64,000 nucleotides of DNA from Xenophilus sp. L33 (GCF_009765735.1 NZ_LMUW01000048.1:1-64000); one strand, 5' to 3'; numbered from the stretch's first letter, positions 24,538 through 38,512 are shown. A program made the numbers and translations. Notes: generated by a model from the sequence alone, not told the origin.

Positions 24538-25080
24538 ATGCAAGCGTGCACTAAGTCTCTGCTCCCGGTCGCTGCGATGATCCTCTTCGCACCGATCACC
24601 GCCTGGGCGACCGACGCCACCGATTGCGCCGCCGGCGACGGCACCTTGCTCTCGGGTGTCGTCGTCGCGGCGCCGACCTTCGCACCGGGCCGGCCGTTGC
24701 AGGGCATCCCGCTCAGCCACACCCACATCCGCATCCGCGGCGACGCGGACGGCAAGACCTACGACCTCGCGGTCGACGATGTCTTCGCCTCGGGCTTCCG
24801 GCCGCAAGAGGACGTCGTGCCGCCGCCGCTCAGCGCGATCGCCGTCGGCCAGCATCTGCAGGCCTGCGGGCTGCCCTATGCCGGCGGCATGCACTGGGTG
24901 CACACCAATTGCGGCGACACGCCGACCCCGCAGGACCCGAACGGCTGGTTGAAGGTGGTCGATGCGGCCGGCGTTCCCGGGCCCAACCTCGAAGGCAGCC
25001 AGACCTACTGCTACCTGTGGCCGAAGAACGCATCGGCGGGGCACCGCCAGCGTCGCCAGCGGGTGCCCGAGGCTCCCTGA
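24538..25080 (+). CDS. Secreted hypothetical protein
   Basis: From ATG 24538 the product is 180 residues with a signal peptide (MQACTKSLLPV...APITAWATD). Six mature cysteines (DCAAGDG, QACGLPY, TNCGDTP, TYCYLW and others) suggest periplasmic disulfides. Segments such as GIPLSHTHIRIRGDADGKTYDLAVDDVF and GGMHWVHTNCG recur in small secreted proteins described as hypothetical in proteobacteria. An upstream ATG at 24493 would put the signal peptide inside the protein. Function unknown. Confidence 0.7.
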   Translation: MQACTKSLLPVAAMILFAPITAWATDATDCAAGDGTLLSGVVVAAPTFAPGRPLQGIPLSHTHIRIRGDADGKTYDLAVDDVFASGFRPQEDVVPPPLSAIAVGQHLQACGLPYAGGMHWVHTNCGDTPTPQDPNGWLKVVDAAGVPGPNLEGSQTYCYLWPKNASAGHRQRRQRVPEAP

Positions 25081-25110
25081 GAGAACCCGACAGCAACCGG
25101 GCGCGCAAGC

Positions 25111-25530
25111 TCAATGCGCGGCCGCCACCTCGTCCATCGTCCCCAGCAGCGCGACCATCGCCTGCCGGCAGGCCGCGAGGTCGACCTGCCTGGCGCGCAA
25201 CGCGTCGAGCGCGCGGTCGATGGCCTTGTCGACGCGGTGCCAGTCGGCGGCCGAGCGCGGCTTCAGACCCGCCTCGGCATCGTCCCAGGCGGTCTCCAGG
25301 TCCTTGATGCGCGCCTTGGCGGCCGCGGCGTTGCCTGCGTCGACCAGGGCCGCGGTGTCCTGGGCGATCGCGCGGAAGTTCGAGAGGTCGCCGAGGCGCG
25401 CGGCGCTGGCCGCCTGCGCCGTCTGCAGCGGTGCGATGGCGCCGGCGATGGCACCGGTGATGGCGAAGGGGCCGAGCAGGCCGGCGCTCAGGATGAAGTG
25501 GCGAAGTGCGGATCGATTGCGGCGTGTCAT
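25111..25530 (-). CDS. Exported helical hypothetical protein
   Basis: The 139-residue product has a signal-like N-terminus ([30 protein letters not shown]) ending near TAQAAS. A helical body follows ([38 protein letters not shown], then [23 protein letters not shown]). The pattern [30 protein letters not shown] recurs in exported proteins linked to DUF347 membrane genes. It follows the DUF347-type gene by 41 nt on the same strand, so the pair is probably an operon. Function unknown. Confidence 0.72.
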   Translation of the reverse strand: MTRRNRSALRHFILSAGLLGPFAITGAIAGAIAPLQTAQAASAARLGDLSNFRAIAQDTAALVDAGNAAAAKARIKDLETAWDDAEAGLKPRSAADWHRVDKAIDRALDALRARQVDLAACRQAMVALLGTMDEVAAAH

Positions 25531-25571
25531 GGGACGAAGGTTCCAGGGTGAGGTGAAAGGAAAGAGGGGAT

Positions 25572-26411
25572 TCATTTCAGGCGCGTCTGCCGCATGGCCT
25601 GGATGCGGCGTTCGATGCGCGCGGGTCGGCCGGTCATCCAGCCGACCAGGCCGACGATGGCGAAGAGAAAGACGATGCTGGTCGGGACAGTGCCCCAGCC
25701 CAGTCCGCCGTAGCTCGGCGATTGCGAGAGCAGGTCGCCGAGCGAAGCACCGAGCGGGCGCGTCAGCACATAGGCGATCCAGAACATCGGCACGGGCGGC
25801 GCGCCGATGCGCCAGGCCAGCGCGCTCGCCGCGATCAGCGCGGCGCAGAGGCCCACGCCCAGCGTGAAGCCCATGCCCAGCGCCTCGGTGGCCAGATCGC
25901 CGGCGGCGGTGCCGAGTGCGAAGGTCAGGAGGATCGCCGCCCAGTAGAAGAGCTCGCGCCGCCGGGTGGTGATGCTGTGGATCGACAGCGTGCCCTCCGA
26001 GCGATACCAGGCGGCGAAGACGAGGCCCAGCGCCAGCGCGAAGACGCCGGTGCTCAGGTAGAGGCTGACCTCGAGGCCATCGGTCAGCGCGTCGGTGACC
26101 TGCGTGCCGACCACGCTCAGCAGCACCACGGTGAGCCAGTAGATCGCGGGCACGTAGCGATCGCGGTTCAACTGCATCAGCAGCGCGCACAGCAGCAGCG
26201 CGGCGGTGATCGCCCCGGTCAGCAGGGTGCCGAGGCCGGCGTGCACCGCCAGGTAGTCGGCGCCCGTTTCGCCGACGGTGGTCGAGAGGATCTTGACCGC
26301 CCAGAAGGCCAGGCCGATCTCGGGCACCTTGCTGCGATCGAAGCGGCGTTCGATCCACCGCGGTCGGGTCGTTTCGATGGCGGCATTGCGGTCATTGGCG
26401 GCGTCATGCAT
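25572..26411 (-). CDS. DUF347-type integral membrane protein
   Basis: The 279-residue product has repeated motifs [27 protein letters not shown] and [26 protein letters not shown], then [24 protein letters not shown]. That is, repeated copies of the short membrane unit in the DUF347/COG4705 family, with about eight helices in total. The acidic residues in GETGAD, TQVTDA and AAGDLATE lie inside the helices and suggest ion or metal transport. An exported helical protein gene follows. ATG 26411 begins the cytosolic N-terminus. Confidence 0.82.
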   Translation of the reverse strand: MHDAANDRNAAIETTRPRWIERRFDRSKVPEIGLAFWAVKILSTTVGETGADYLAVHAGLGTLLTGAITAALLLCALLMQLNRDRYVPAIYWLTVVLLSVVGTQVTDALTDGLEVSLYLSTGVFALALGLVFAAWYRSEGTLSIHSITTRRRELFYWAAILLTFALGTAAGDLATEALGMGFTLGVGLCAALIAASALAWRIGAPPVPMFWIAYVLTRPLGASLGDLLSQSPSYGGLGWGTVPTSIVFLFAIVGLVGWMTGRPARIERRIQAMRQTRLK

Positions 26412-26684
26412 GGCGTCGATTCCTCGGGCTCGGTCTTCGGGGTGTCGCGCTCCGTGAGCGGCGACGACGTGCATGAAGGCTATTCGCCGCCGACTTATCG
26501 ATCGCTTAACGCAGGCGTCGATTTCGGCCGTTCGCTCGTGCTCGTGCCGACGTCACGAATGCTGACCGGAGCATGACCTGGAGACCCCGCGCGCACCCTC
26601 GTAAGTCCTATCTCGATGGCGCCCCGAGCCTTGTTTCATTTACCTACAATTTAGTCCATAAGTATTCGAGACAAGGAGCCCGCG

Positions 26685-27671
26685 ATGCTCTCTCCAGTCC
26701 TCTCCCGCGCTGCCGTCGACCCCCGCGTGCAGCCCTGCGGCTTGATCGAGGCGGCCGATCCCGCCAAGTGGTCGGGCATCGATTCGCAGTCCTTCGCCTT
26801 CCGCCACAAGCTCGGCGACCTGCCGTTGTTCGAGCTGCCGCGGCTGGCTGCGTTGTCCGAGAAAGTGTTCGACCGGATCGATTACGGCCGCTACTTCGAC
26901 GCCGACGAGATGAAGCTCGGCAAGCCCGAGCTGAAGCGCCGACTGCGCAATGCGATCGAGGGCGTGGGGCAGTCGCGGCGCTGGCTGGCGCTGCACTTCG
27001 TCAACGAGATGGACCCCGAATACGACGCGGTGCTGCAAGGCCTGCTGGCCGACGTCGAGCACATGGTCGGCCAGCCGATCCGCCAGCGCATGAGCTGGGC
27101 GGCGATGACGGTCTTCATGAATTCGCCCGGCCTCGCGGTGCCCTACCACTTCGACCACGAGACCAACTTCCTGCTGCAGGTCCACGGCGAGAAGGACCTG
27201 AGCCTGTACCCGTGCAACGACCGCTGGGTGCTGCCGGAGACCGACGTCGAGGATTTCTATCGCCACAACCCGATCGCCACGCGCTACCGCGACGAGGTCG
27301 AGCGCACCGTGACCCACTATCAGCTGCTGCCGGGTGTCGGCGTGCACCATCCGCCGCTGGCACCGCATCGCATCAAGAACGGCGACCAGGTGTCGATCAG
27401 CGTCTCGTTCTATTACACGATGCCCGAGACCGAATACCGCGCCCGGGTGCACCAGGTCAACTTCCTGCTGCGCAAGCTGGGCCTGCAGCCGCGGCCGCCG
27501 GGCCAGTCGGCGCTGGTGGACGATGCCAAGAACCGCTTCATCCGGATGCTGTCGAAGCCGCATCCGCGCACGCACGACGAAGCCCTCTACTCGGGCATCG
27601 AGCGGCTCACCGCTCCGGCGCGGATCGCCAGGAAGATGCTGCACCGCGCGCCGCATCGCGCGATGGGCTGA
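26685..27671 (+). CDS. Cupin/JmjC-like Fe(II)-dependent oxygenase
   Basis: The 328-residue product has a double-stranded beta-helix core with HFDHETNFLLQVHGEKDLSLY, a typical HxD start of the iron site (about residue 155). A distal HHPPLAPHRIKNGDQVSISVSF supplies the third His. This is the layout of cupin-like and JmjC-type 2-oxoglutarate oxygenases. The cosubstrate and target are not evident; related proteins hydroxylate proteins or small molecules. The GGAG site before ATG 26685 is good. It stands alone, convergent with the GT-C type membrane protein. Confidence 0.75.
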   Translation: MLSPVLSRAAVDPRVQPCGLIEAADPAKWSGIDSQSFAFRHKLGDLPLFELPRLAALSEKVFDRIDYGRYFDADEMKLGKPELKRRLRNAIEGVGQSRRWLALHFVNEMDPEYDAVLQGLLADVEHMVGQPIRQRMSWAAMTVFMNSPGLAVPYHFDHETNFLLQVHGEKDLSLYPCNDRWVLPETDVEDFYRHNPIATRYRDEVERTVTHYQLLPGVGVHHPPLAPHRIKNGDQVSISVSFYYTMPETEYRARVHQVNFLLRKLGLQPRPPGQSALVDDAKNRFIRMLSKPHPRTHDEALYSGIERLTAPARIARKMLHRAPHRAMG

Positions 27672-27689
27672 GCAGCGAGCCACATCGGC

Positions 27690-29345
27690 TCACTTCGGAT
27701 CGCCGTCGAAGACGTAGACGTCGTAGGTTTCGTCCGAGCAGCAGGCGCGGTCGAAGCGCTCGATGCGGCGCGTGGCCGCCAGGAAGCGGGCGACCTGCTC
27801 CGGCGTGGTCGACAGGATCCAGTTGTAGCCCTCGGTGAACTCCTCGGCGGGGGCGTCCGGATCGATCCGGTCCATCAGCAGGATGACCACCGGCTGGTGC
27901 GTGGCTTCATGCAACTGGCGCACCTCGCGCAGGATGTCGTCGAGCGTCAGCGTGAGCAGTCCGTTCTTCGAGAACAGCACGATGCGGCCGTAGCGATGCT
28001 CGCGCAGCAGGTAGGTGGCATTGGGCATGTAGTAGCCCAGCGGCTCGACCAGGTAGTCGGGGTCGCCGACGATCGTGGCCTGCGCCAGTTCGGGATGCCG
28101 CCCGATCAGCAAGCCCAGGTCGCGGCTGCGGCTTTCGGGCGGCTCGCCGGACGCGATGTGCGCGATCTTGTAGAGGCCCGCGACCGCCTGCAACACCAGC
28201 AGCAGCCCGAAGCAGGCCAGGCCGAACTGGTGGATGCGGCGCTGCCAGGGGCCCGGTCGCCATGCCTGCCGGAGGGCGGCGATGCCGTCGATCCAGTAGA
28301 GGCTCACCAGGAACACGATCCACAGCCCCTGGTGCCTGAAGCCGCCGGGATAGACCACCGCGAACAGGCAGGACAGGCCGAGCAGCGCCAGGCAGGCCGC
28401 GATCCAGGCGGGCGGCCGGCGCAGCAGGCCGAGCGTGGCGCCGCCCAGCAGCGCCGATGCGAGTGCGTCACGCACCAGCGGGTAGTGCGCCTTCCAGGCC
28501 GCGGGCAGCAGCGCGCCGAAGAGCGAGTTGAGTTCGAAGTAGCGCAGCACGTCCGGGAAGTTCGGACCGGGCAGCAGCAGGGCGCGCAGCACCACGCCCG
28601 CGAGCGGCTGGCCGGCGGTCGGCGACACCGCGGCATCGTTGGAAGGCGCATAGACGGTCAGCGCGCAGAGCGCGACGCCGACGAGCGCGAGCCCCGCGTT
28701 CCAGGCGAAGTTGCGCAAGGCCGGACGGCGCTCCGGGCCCGGGTCGGTGGCCAGGTCGAGCAGCCAGAACAGCAGGAAGGCGCCGACCAGCAACGCCGAG
28801 TGCACATTGCAGTTGGCCAGCAGGCCCAGCACCAGCCCGAGCCAGAGGCCGCGGCCGCGACAGCGGTCGTAGAGCGCCGCGAAGACGAACATCAGCAGCA
28901 TGCTGATGCCGTAGTTGCGCGCCACCACCGAATACTCGTAGCCGACGATCCGCGAGAACAGGATCAGCGCCACCACCGGCCAGCCGAAAGGCGAGCGCCA
29001 GGCCAGCAGCAGCGCCGCCGCGATCGAGACGGCGATGGCGACCACGGGCAGGACCTTCTGCGTCGGCACCAGCCAGTAGGCACCCCGCAGCATCAGGTGC
29101 CAGAGCCCCGGATGGCCGTCGCTCAGGTGGCGCAGCATCGCCGCCGGGCTGTCGCCGTACAGGGCCAGCCCGAGGGCGCGGACCTCGTCGCGCCAGACCA
29201 CATGGTTGAACGCCATGAAGACCACCGCCGCCAGCCACACGAGCAGAACCCAGGCCATTCGCCTGCGCTCGGCGGCACCGGCCACGGCAGCCGCAGGGCC
29301 GGCGCTGCCCTGTCCGTCGAGGAAGAGGCGCTCAGCTTGCGGCAT
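27690..29345 (-). CDS. Polytopic GT-C-like membrane protein
   Basis: The 551-residue product has about 10-11 transmembrane helices in residues 25-410 and a soluble periplasmic C-terminal part (about 420-551, [23 protein letters not shown]). The first loop holds [10 protein letters not shown] after helix 1, the position of the catalytic acidic residue in GT-C glycosyltransferases such as the PMT/ArnT (GT39/83) groups, which use lipid-linked sugar donors. The exact donor and acceptor are unknown. The gene is divergent from the large histidine kinase gene at 29455. Confidence 0.72.
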   Translation of the reverse strand: MPQAERLFLDGQGSAGPAAAVAGAAERRRMAWVLLVWLAAVVFMAFNHVVWRDEVRALGLALYGDSPAAMLRHLSDGHPGLWHLMLRGAYWLVPTQKVLPVVAIAVSIAAALLLAWRSPFGWPVVALILFSRIVGYEYSVVARNYGISMLLMFVFAALYDRCRGRGLWLGLVLGLLANCNVHSALLVGAFLLFWLLDLATDPGPERRPALRNFAWNAGLALVGVALCALTVYAPSNDAAVSPTAGQPLAGVVLRALLLPGPNFPDVLRYFELNSLFGALLPAAWKAHYPLVRDALASALLGGATLGLLRRPPAWIAACLALLGLSCLFAVVYPGGFRHQGLWIVFLVSLYWIDGIAALRQAWRPGPWQRRIHQFGLACFGLLLVLQAVAGLYKIAHIASGEPPESRSRDLGLLIGRHPELAQATIVGDPDYLVEPLGYYMPNATYLLREHRYGRIVLFSKNGLLTLTLDDILREVRQLHEATHQPVVILLMDRIDPDAPAEEFTEGYNWILSTTPEQVARFLAATRRIERFDRACCSDETYDVYVFDGDPK

Positions 29346-29418
29346 ACGGGCAATGCAGTGGGTCGGACATTCGGGTTCCTGTCATCGGTCGGAGGGTGAA
29401 GCACGGAACGGTCCCGCC

Positions 29419-29438
29419 AAGGGTAGCCGCATACCCTT
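29419..29438. promoter_or_regulatory. Perfect inverted repeat just upstream of the hybrid kinase gene
   Basis: AAGGGTA-N6-TACCCTT forms a perfect 7-bp dyad ending 16 nt before ATG 29455. It could be an operator or an mRNA hairpin near the ribosome site. Confidence 0.4.
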
Positions 29439-29454
29439 GCGGCAAAATGTCGCG

Positions 29455-32400
29455 ATGACCCAGCGAGCAGCGGAGCAGGTGCGCAAGGACCCGGAAGGAC
29501 CGGAAGGCCCGGCGTCGGGCCGTCCGTTCCCCTGGCGCTCGCTCGCCTTGCTGGTGGTCGGACTGGGCCTGGCCGGCGTCGCCGCCATCTGGCAGCAGCG
29601 CTACAACGAGGACCTGGCGCAGAGCCGCTTCGACACCCTGGCCCGGCGCACCGCCGAGCAGATCGTGGCGCGCATGCACAGCTACGAGTACGGCATGCAC
29701 AGCGCCCGTGCGTCGGTCATCGCCGCGGGCGGCGAGAACGGCATCACCCGGCTTCGCTTCGCGCAGTCGAGCGCCTCGCGCGACCTGACCAAGGAATTCC
29801 CGGGCGCGATCGGCTTCGGCTTCGTGCGGCGGGTGCCGGCCGCGCGCGAGGCGGCCTTCGTCGCCGCTGCCCGCCAGGACGGCAAGCCCGACTTCCGCCT
29901 GCACCAGATCGGGCCGAACGACGGCGAGCGCTACGTCATCCAGTATTTCGAGCCTTCCGACTCCAACACGCCGGCGATCGGCCTGGACATCGCGTCGGAG
30001 CCGCGCCGGCGCGACGCCGCCGAGCGCGCGATGCGCACCGGCGAGGCGGCGTTGAGCGCGCCGCTGACCCTGGACCGCAAGGAAGGCCCGGTCGACCATT
30101 CCTTCCTGCTGCTCGACCCGGTCTACAAGGCCGACGACGAGCTGCCGCGGCTGCAGCAGCGGCATCGCGATTCGGCCGCCGCGCGCGGCACGCCGGAGCA
30201 GACGGTCGGCTGGATCTACACGCCGCTGATCATCGAGGAAGTGCTCAAGGGCTTCGACTTCCAGGACGGCCAGATCGCGCTCAGCCTGGTCGACGTCACC
30301 GACGGCAAGTCGCTGCCCTTCTTCCGCTCGCCGGTGCAGCCCGCCGGCGGTGCCGGCGCGTTGTCGAGCGTGCTGCCGCTGTCGCTCTACGGCCGCGACT
30401 GGCAGGTGGGCGTCGAGGCGATGCCGCTCTTCTGGCAGCAGCTCAACCTGCGCAGCCCGTGGGAGGTCTTCGGCTTCGGCGCCGTGCTGGCGGCGCTCCT
30501 GGCGATGCTCTCGCAGATCGAGCAGTCGGTGCAGCAGCGCACCCGCCAGGCCGGCGAGCAGCGCTCGCGGCTGGCGGCGATCGTCACCAGCTCGAACGAC
30601 GCGATCGTCGGCTGCGGCCTCGACGGCCGCATCACCGACTGGAACGCCGCGGCCACCAAGATCTTCGGCTACGGCGCCGACGAGGCCGTCGGCCGCCGCA
30701 CGTCCGAGCTGCTGATGCCGTCGGACTACGCGCACGAGGAAGAGAAGCTGCTGCGGCACATCGCCGAAGGCCGCGCCGTGGCCGCCTTCGAGACCTTCCG
30801 GCGGCGCAACGACGGCACGCCCGTGCCGGTCTCGGTGGCGGCGGCGCCGATCCGCTCGGCCGACGGCCAGGTGATCGGCGCGGCCCAGACGGTGCGCGAC
30901 ATCACGCACGAGCGCACCAGCAAGGCGCGCATCCTGGAGCTGAATGCCAGCCTGGAGCACCAGGTGGTCGAGCGCACCGCCGAGCTGGCCGCGCTGTCGC
31001 GGCGCGAGCGGGCGATCCTGGTCGACGCCGCGAGCGCGATCATCGTCACCGACGTGCATGGCGTGGTGACCGTCTTCAACCCGGCCGCGGAGGCGCTGCT
31101 CGGCTACACGGCCGCCGAGGTGGTCGACAAGGTCGAGATGAACCGCTTCCACGACGCGGCCGAGGTCCATGCGCGCTCCGAGGCGCTGTCGGCCGAGCTG
31201 GGGCGTCCGCTCGAGGTCGGCGAGGTCTTCGCGCCGGCGCCGGGCGCCGAGCGCGGCCGGCCGCGCGAATGGACCTACGTGCGCAAGGACGGCAGCCGGG
31301 TCGCGGTGCACCTGAACGTCAGCCCCTTGCGCGACGAGCGCGACACGGTGGTCGGCTTCATCGCCGTCGGCTCCGACCTGTCGGAACGCAAGCAGGCCGA
31401 GGACCAGCTGGAAAGCCTCAACCTGGCGCTCAACAAGCGCAGCGCCCAGGCCGAATCGGCCAGCCGCGCGAAGACCGAGTTCCTGGCCATCATGAGCCAC
31501 GAGATCCGCTCGCCGCTGAACGCGGTGATCGGCCTCTCGTACCTGCTGCGCCAGACCTCGCTGGACGAATCGCAGCGCAGCTACCTGCAGAAGATCGACA
31601 CCGCCACCCAGGCGCTGCGCAGCGTCATCGACGACGTGCTGGACATCTCGAAGATCGAGGCCGGCGAGATGACGCTCGAGGAGGCCGGCTTCGATCTGCA
31701 CGAGATGCTCGACACGGTGGTCTCGATGAGCGCGGTCGGCGCGAGCGAGAAGGGCGTCTCGGTGCTGCTGGAGCTGCCCGAGGCGCTGCCCACGCACCTG
31801 CGCGGCGACCTCGTGCGGATCCGGCAGATCCTGCTCAACCTGATGAGCAACGCGGTCAAGTTCACCGCGCGCGGTTCGGTGCGGCTGAACGTGCAGTGGG
31901 CGGCGGCCTTGCCGGGGCAGGCGCCGCCGCAGCCGGGACAGCCGAAGCGGGCGCGCCTGCGCTTCGCGGTGGTCGACACCGGCATCGGCATCGAGCCGGA
32001 GGTGCTGCAGCGCCTCTTCAAGCCCTTCACCCAGGCCGATTCGTCGACCACGCGGCGCTACGGCGGCACCGGTCTGGGGCTGTCGATCGTGCGCCAGCTC
32101 ACCGAGCTGATGGGCGGCGAGATCGGCGTCTTCAGCACGCCCGGCCAGGGCAGCGAATTCTGGGTCGTGCTGCCGCTGGCGATCGACACCGAGCCGCCGG
32201 CCCGGCCGGCTGTGCGCACATCGGGTGCAACGGGCGCGGCGGGCGCCGCCGTTGCGGCCACGGCTGGCTCGCAAGCCCTGCCGGAGGTGCGGGTGCTGGT
32301 GGTGGACGACAGCCCGGTCAACCTGCTGATCTGCCAGCACATCCTGGAGCGCGAGGGCGCGACGGTGAGCACCGCGCGCGACGGCCGGGAAGCGGTCGAG

Positions 32401-32697
32401 CGCCTGCGCGCCGACCCTTCGGGCTTCGACCTGGTGCTGATGGACGTGCACATGCCGGGCCTGGACGGCAACGCCGCCACCCGGCTGATCCGCGGCGAGC
32501 TGGGCCTGCGCTCGCTGCCGGTCGTCGCCCTGACCGCCAGCGGCCTGGTGGCCGAACGCCAGGGCGCCTTCGAGGCCGGCATGAACGATTTCATCGGCAA
32601 GCCTTTCGACGCCGAGCGCCTGGTCCGCACCGTGGTGCGCGGCGTCGAGCGCGGGCTCGGCCGGCAGGCCGCGGCGCTCAGCACCGACGGCGGCTGA
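29455..32697 (+). CDS. Hybrid sensor histidine kinase (CHASE-PAS-PAS-HisKA-HATPase-REC)
   Basis: The 1080-residue product has an N-terminal transmembrane helix (about residues 30-48), a periplasmic CHASE-type domain (about 80-300), a second helix (about 340), and two PAS domains (about 370-490 and 510-650). HisKA has H682 in [13 protein letters not shown]. The HATPase has [15 protein letters not shown] and GTGLGLSIV. The C-terminal receiver has [10 protein letters not shown], phosphoacceptor D997 in [11 protein letters not shown] and the lysine in IGKPFD. The output partner, an Hpt protein or regulator, is not in the window. The gene precedes alaS but with its own spacing of 114 bp, so it is probably not part of that operon. 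Confidence 0.93.
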   Translation: MTQRAAEQVRKDPEGPEGPASGRPFPWRSLALLVVGLGLAGVAAIWQQRYNEDLAQSRFDTLARRTAEQIVARMHSYEYGMHSARASVIAAGGENGITRLRFAQSSASRDLTKEFPGAIGFGFVRRVPAAREAAFVAAARQDGKPDFRLHQIGPNDGERYVIQYFEPSDSNTPAIGLDIASEPRRRDAAERAMRTGEAALSAPLTLDRKEGPVDHSFLLLDPVYKADDELPRLQQRHRDSAAARGTPEQTVGWIYTPLIIEEVLKGFDFQDGQIALSLVDVTDGKSLPFFRSPVQPAGGAGALSSVLPLSLYGRDWQVGVEAMPLFWQQLNLRSPWEVFGFGAVLAALLAMLSQIEQSVQQRTRQAGEQRSRLAAIVTSSNDAIVGCGLDGRITDWNAAATKIFGYGADEAVGRRTSELLMPSDYAHEEEKLLRHIAEGRAVAAFETFRRRNDGTPVPVSVAAAPIRSADGQVIGAAQTVRDITHERTSKARILELNASLEHQVVERTAELAALSRRERAILVDAASAIIVTDVHGVVTVFNPAAEALLGYTAAEVVDKVEMNRFHDAAEVHARSEALSAELGRPLEVGEVFAPAPGAERGRPREWTYVRKDGSRVAVHLNVSPLRDERDTVVGFIAVGSDLSERKQAEDQLESLNLALNKRSAQAESASRAKTEFLAIMSHEIRSPLNAVIGLSYLLRQTSLDESQRSYLQKIDTATQALRSVIDDVLDISKIEAGEMTLEEAGFDLHEMLDTVVSMSAVGASEKGVSVLLELPEALPTHLRGDLVRIRQILLNLMSNAVKFTARGSVRLNVQWAAALPGQAPPQPGQPKRARLRFAVVDTGIGIEPEVLQRLFKPFTQADSSTTRRYGGTGLGLSIVRQLTELMGGEIGVFSTPGQGSEFWVVLPLAIDTEPPARPAVRTSGATGAAGAAVAATAGSQALPEVRVLVVDDSPVNLLICQHILEREGATVSTARDGREAVERLRADPSGFDLVLMDVHMPGLDGNAATRLIRGELGLRSLPVVALTASGLVAERQGAFEAGMNDFIGKPFDAERLVRTVVRGVERGLGRQAAALSTDGG

Positions 32698-32731
32698 GCC
32701 CCGCTGCGGGGTCGGCGAAAGGCCCCAAACC

Positions 32732-32737
32732 TATAAT
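32732..32737 (+). promoter_or_regulatory. -10 element of the alaS promoter
   Basis: A consensus TATAAT lies 74 bp upstream of the alaS ATG. No good -35 is seen at 16-18 bp spacing. A small CCCCG-CTG-CGGGG hairpin (32699-32711) right after the kinase stop may separate the two units. Confidence 0.55.
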
Positions 32738-32811
32738 CGAATGTTCAGCCAAATCAAGCAGTTAGGCGGGATCGAAGCCTTGCCGCCTCTCCAGAAGCCT
32801 CCAAAGACTCC

Positions 32812-35442
<2,631 letters not shown>

Positions 35443-35452
35443 AGGCGTCGCG

Positions 35453-36487
35453 ATGAGCGACGCCGCGTCGACTGCGTCGTCACCGACCGTCGACATCCTC
35501 GTCATGGGTGCCGGCAGCGTCGGCTGCTTCATCGGCGGCAGCCTGGCGGCCGCGGGTGTGCGCGTGGCCTTCGTCGGCCGTCCGCGGGTGTTGGACGAAC
35601 TGGCCTCGCACGGCCTCACCGTGAGCGACCTCGAAGGCCGCAGCCAGCAATTGCCGCCATCGGGGCTGCGGCTGTCGTCCGAGGTGCCGGGTGGCCTGCG
35701 GCCCGCGCTGGTGCTGCTGGCGGTCAAGAGCGGTGCCACCGCCGAGGCCGCCGCGGAGCTGGCGGCGGCGCTGCCGGCGGGCACCGCGGTGCTGTCGCTG
35801 CAGAACGGCATCTCGAACGCGGCGGTGGCTGCCGCCGCCGCGCCGAGCCTGCGCGTGCTGCCGGCCATGGTGCCCTACAACATCGCCGCCATCGGGCCGG
35901 GCGCTTTCCACCGCGGCACGCTGGGTCGGCTGGCGGCGCAGGACGATCCGGCGCTGCGGCCATGGCTGTCGGTCTTCGACCGCGCCGGCGTGCCGCTCGA
36001 CCTGCATGCCGACCTGCTGCCGGTGCAATGGGGCAAGCTGCTGTTCAACCTCAACAACCCGGTGAATGCGCTGTCGGGCCTGCCGCTGCGCGACGAGTTG
36101 CTGGAGCGCGGCTACCGCCTGTGCCTGGCCGCGCTGATCGAGGAGGCGCTGGGTGCGCTCGAAAAGGCCGGCATCGTGCCGGCGCAGCTCGGCGCGGTGG
36201 CGCCGCGGCGGCTGGTGTCGATCCTGCGGCTGCCGTCGCCGCTGTTCCGGCTGGTCGCCGCGAAGATGCTGCGCATCGATCCGAAGGCGCGCTCCAGCAT
36301 GGCCGACGACCTGGCGCTCGGCCGCCGCACCGAGATCGACGTGCTGTCGGGCGAGGTCGTACGGCTGGCGCAGGCCCACGGCGGCACGGCGCCGCTGAAT
36401 GCCAGGATGGTCGAGCTGGTCGAGGCCTGGCCCGAACGCCGGCAGCCCTGGCCGGCATCGCAATTGCGTGGCACGCTGGGTCTCTAG
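35453..36487 (+). CDS. Ketopantoate reductase-like NADP-dependent dehydrogenase (PanE/ApbA family)
   Basis: The 344-residue product has an N-terminal Rossmann fold with [21 protein letters not shown], the typical [13 protein letters not shown] and [10 protein letters not shown] blocks, and a helical C-terminal domain with [19 protein letters not shown], whose Lys/Asn are the catalytic region in PanE. In pantothenate synthesis the enzyme reduces ketopantoate; in this family many members act on other 2-keto acids, so the substrate is unsettled. It lies 10 nt downstream of alaS and 28 nt upstream of dadA. Confidence 0.85.
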   Translation: MSDAASTASSPTVDILVMGAGSVGCFIGGSLAAAGVRVAFVGRPRVLDELASHGLTVSDLEGRSQQLPPSGLRLSSEVPGGLRPALVLLAVKSGATAEAAAELAAALPAGTAVLSLQNGISNAAVAAAAAPSLRVLPAMVPYNIAAIGPGAFHRGTLGRLAAQDDPALRPWLSVFDRAGVPLDLHADLLPVQWGKLLFNLNNPVNALSGLPLRDELLERGYRLCLAALIEEALGALEKAGIVPAQLGAVAPRRLVSILRLPSPLFRLVAAKMLRIDPKARSSMADDLALGRRTEIDVLSGEVVRLAQAHGGTAPLNARMVELVEAWPERRQPWPASQLRGTLGL

Positions 36488-36515
36488 CGAAAAGTCCAAA
36501 CAACAAGGGTCGCTC

Positions 36516-37769
36516 ATGCATGTCCTGGTCCTCGGCAGCGGCGTCATCGGCACCACGATCGCCTACAACCTCGCGAAGGCCGGCCACCAGGTCACGGTGC
36601 TCGACCGGCAGCCGGCCCCGGCGCTCGAGACCAGCTACGCCAATGCCGGCGAGGTCTCGCCCGGCTACTCCTCGCCCTGGGCCGGACCGGGCGTGCCGCT
36701 GAAGGCGGTGAAGTGGCTCCTGATGCAGCACAGCCCGCTGGTCATCAAGCCGATGCTGGACCCCGCCATGTGGCTCTGGGGCCTGGCGATGCTGCGCAAT
36801 TGCACCCAGGCGCGCTACGAGATCAACAAGGGCCGCATGGTGCGGCTGGCCGAATACAGCCGCGACTGCCTGGTGCAGCTGCGCGCCGACACCGGCATCC
36901 GCTACGACGAACGCGCGCTCGGCACCCTGCAGCTGTTCCGGACGCAAAAGCAGCTCGACGGCGCGGCCAACGACATCGCGATCCTCGAGTCCTACGGCGT
37001 GCCCTACCAGCTGCTCGACCGCGACGGCTGCATCCGCTGGGAGCCGGCGCTGGCGGCGGTGCGCAACAAGTTCGTCGGCGGCCTGCGGCTGCCGGGCGGC
37101 GAGACCGGCGACTGCTTCCTCTTCACCCAGCGGCTCGCCAAGCTGGCCGAAGCGGCGGGGGTGCAGTTCCGCTTCGGCGTGAACAGCCTCGGCTTCGCCA
37201 GCGACAACGCCGGCGTCGCCGCGGTCCATACCGATGCCGGGCCCTTCGAGGCCGACCGCTACGTGGTGGCGCTGGGCAGCTACTCGCCCGAGCTGGTCAA
37301 GCCGCTGGACATCCGGCTGCCGGTCTATCCGGTGAAGGGCTTCTCGCTGACCCTGCCGATCACCGACGCCTCGAAGGCACCCGAATCGACCGTGATGGAC
37401 GAGACCTTCAAGGTCGCGGTCACGCGCCTGGGCAACCGCATCCGGGTCGGCGGCACCGCGCAGCTGTCGGGCTTCGACCTGGCGCTCGACCGCCGCCGGC
37501 GCGACACGCTGGAGCACGTCGTCGGCGACCTGTTCCCGCGCGGTGCACGCGCCAGCGGCGGCGAATTCTGGACCGGCCTGCGACCGATGACACCCGACGG
37601 CACGCCGATCATCGGCAAGACGCGGGTGCGCAACCTGCTGCTGGCCACCGGCCACGGCACGCTCGGCTGGACCATGGCGGCCGGCACCGGGCGGGTGCTC
37701 TGCGACATCGTCTCGGAGCGCGAGCCCGAGATCGACCTCGAAGGCCTGGGCGTCGAACGCTACGGTTGA
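36516..37769 (+). CDS. dadA: D-amino acid dehydrogenase (small subunit type)
   Basis: The 417-residue product starts with the FAD motif [20 protein letters not shown], then [21 protein letters not shown] and a C-terminal [17 protein letters not shown] and [14 protein letters not shown], all diagnostic of DadA. It oxidises D-amino acids, chiefly D-alanine, feeding electrons to the respiratory chain at the inner membrane. ATG 36516 follows AAGG at 8 nt. Position after alaS and a PanE-like gene suggests shared regulation. No alanine racemase gene is nearby. The 3' end overlaps the convergent binding-protein gene by 10 bp. Confidence 0.93.
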   Translation: MHVLVLGSGVIGTTIAYNLAKAGHQVTVLDRQPAPALETSYANAGEVSPGYSSPWAGPGVPLKAVKWLLMQHSPLVIKPMLDPAMWLWGLAMLRNCTQARYEINKGRMVRLAEYSRDCLVQLRADTGIRYDERALGTLQLFRTQKQLDGAANDIAILESYGVPYQLLDRDGCIRWEPALAAVRNKFVGGLRLPGGETGDCFLFTQRLAKLAEAAGVQFRFGVNSLGFASDNAGVAAVHTDAGPFEADRYVVALGSYSPELVKPLDIRLPVYPVKGFSLTLPITDASKAPESTVMDETFKVAVTRLGNRIRVGGTAQLSGFDLALDRRRRDTLEHVVGDLFPRGARASGGEFWTGLRPMTPDGTPIIGKTRVRNLLLATGHGTLGWTMAAGTGRVLCDIVSEREPEIDLEGLGVERYG

Positions 37770-38512
37770 GCGGGCGCCACGCTGGCACCCTGGATGCCGT
37801 GCCGCCTCAGGGCCTCGGCGAGGAAGCCGCTCGCCTTCATCTCCTCGACGAACGCCGCCAGCGCCGCGGCCGCCTGCGCACCGCGCGAGGCCGGCGTGCC
37901 CATGGCCTGCTGGATGACCATGAAGCGGCCCGGCAGCAGCCTGAGCCCTGCGTCGGCCGTGGCTTCAGCCTCCAGCACCTGGCGGATGCCGGCCGCCACC
38001 TCGGCCTCGCCGGCGCGCAGGCTGCGCATCACGCCCGGCGCGCCCTGCACGCGGATGATCTCGGCCGCGCTGATCTCGCGCGTGAGGAAGAGGTCGTAGG
38101 CGCTGCCGGTGCCGACCGCGATGCGCTGGCCGGCGTGGTCGACCGCCTCGTTGTCCTGGATCGGGGAGGCGGCCGGCACCAGGTAGCTGCCTTCGATCAG
38201 CACGTAGGGCGCGGTGAAGGCCAGGCCCTGGCTGCGTGCCGGATCGATCGCGAAGAAGCCGATGTCGGCCTCTTCGGCGCGCACCGCGTCGACCGAGGCG
38301 GCCGCCTTCTCGAAGACCACCAGTTCCAGCGCCACGCCCAGCCGATCGGCGAAGGCCCGCGCCAGGTCGATCGAGACGCCGGCCGGCTCGCCGCTGGCCG
38401 GATCGCGGTTCGCGAGGATCGGGTTGCCCAGGTTGATGGAGGCGCGCAGCGCGCCGGTCGGCGTGAAGGCCGCGATCACCGCGGCGGAAAAGGTGGTGCG
38501 CGTGGTGCTCAT
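37760..38512 (-). CDS. Amino-acid-type solute-binding domain protein without signal peptide
   Basis: From ATG 38512 the product is 250 residues and matches family 3 binding proteins: [73 protein letters not shown] and [16 protein letters not shown]. The usual Sec signal is missing: the binding fold starts within about 20 residues, and upstream in-frame codons do not encode a hydrophobic segment. It is the last gene of the HD protein/aldolase/transporter run, 43 nt after the transporter. A cytosolic sensor-like or scavenging role is possible; so is loss of the export signal. Confidence 0.82.
   Translation of the reverse strand: MSTTRTTFSAAVIAAFTPTGALRASINLGNPILANRDPASGEPAGVSIDLARAFADRLGVALELVVFEKAAASVDAVRAEEADIGFFAIDPARSQGLAFTAPYVLIEGSYLVPAASPIQDNEAVDHAGQRIAVGTGSAYDLFLTREISAAEIIRVQGAPGVMRSLRAGEAEVAAGIRQVLEAEATADAGLRLLPGRFMVIQQAMGTPASRGAQAAAALAAFVEEMKASGFLAEALRRHGIQGASVAPAQP

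Noticed and set aside
25111-26358. A 415-residue minus-strand frame spanning the two genes at 25111-25530 and 25572-26411
   Set aside because: Only its C-terminal third is the real exported protein; the upstream part is an Arg-rich shadow of the DUF347 membrane gene, which is in another frame.
28468-29238. Long minus-strand frame inside the GT-C gene, and similar frames of 200 to over 1000 codons opposite alaS, dnaE and the hybrid kinase
   Set aside because: These are frame shadows of GC-rich genes: Arg/Ala/Gly/Pro-rich, without motifs, and fully covered by a gene with clear family signatures.
32699-32711. CCCCG-CTG-CGGGG hairpin after the hybrid kinase stop as a terminator
   Set aside because: The stem is only 5 bp and no T-run follows; mentioned only in the alaS promoter entry.
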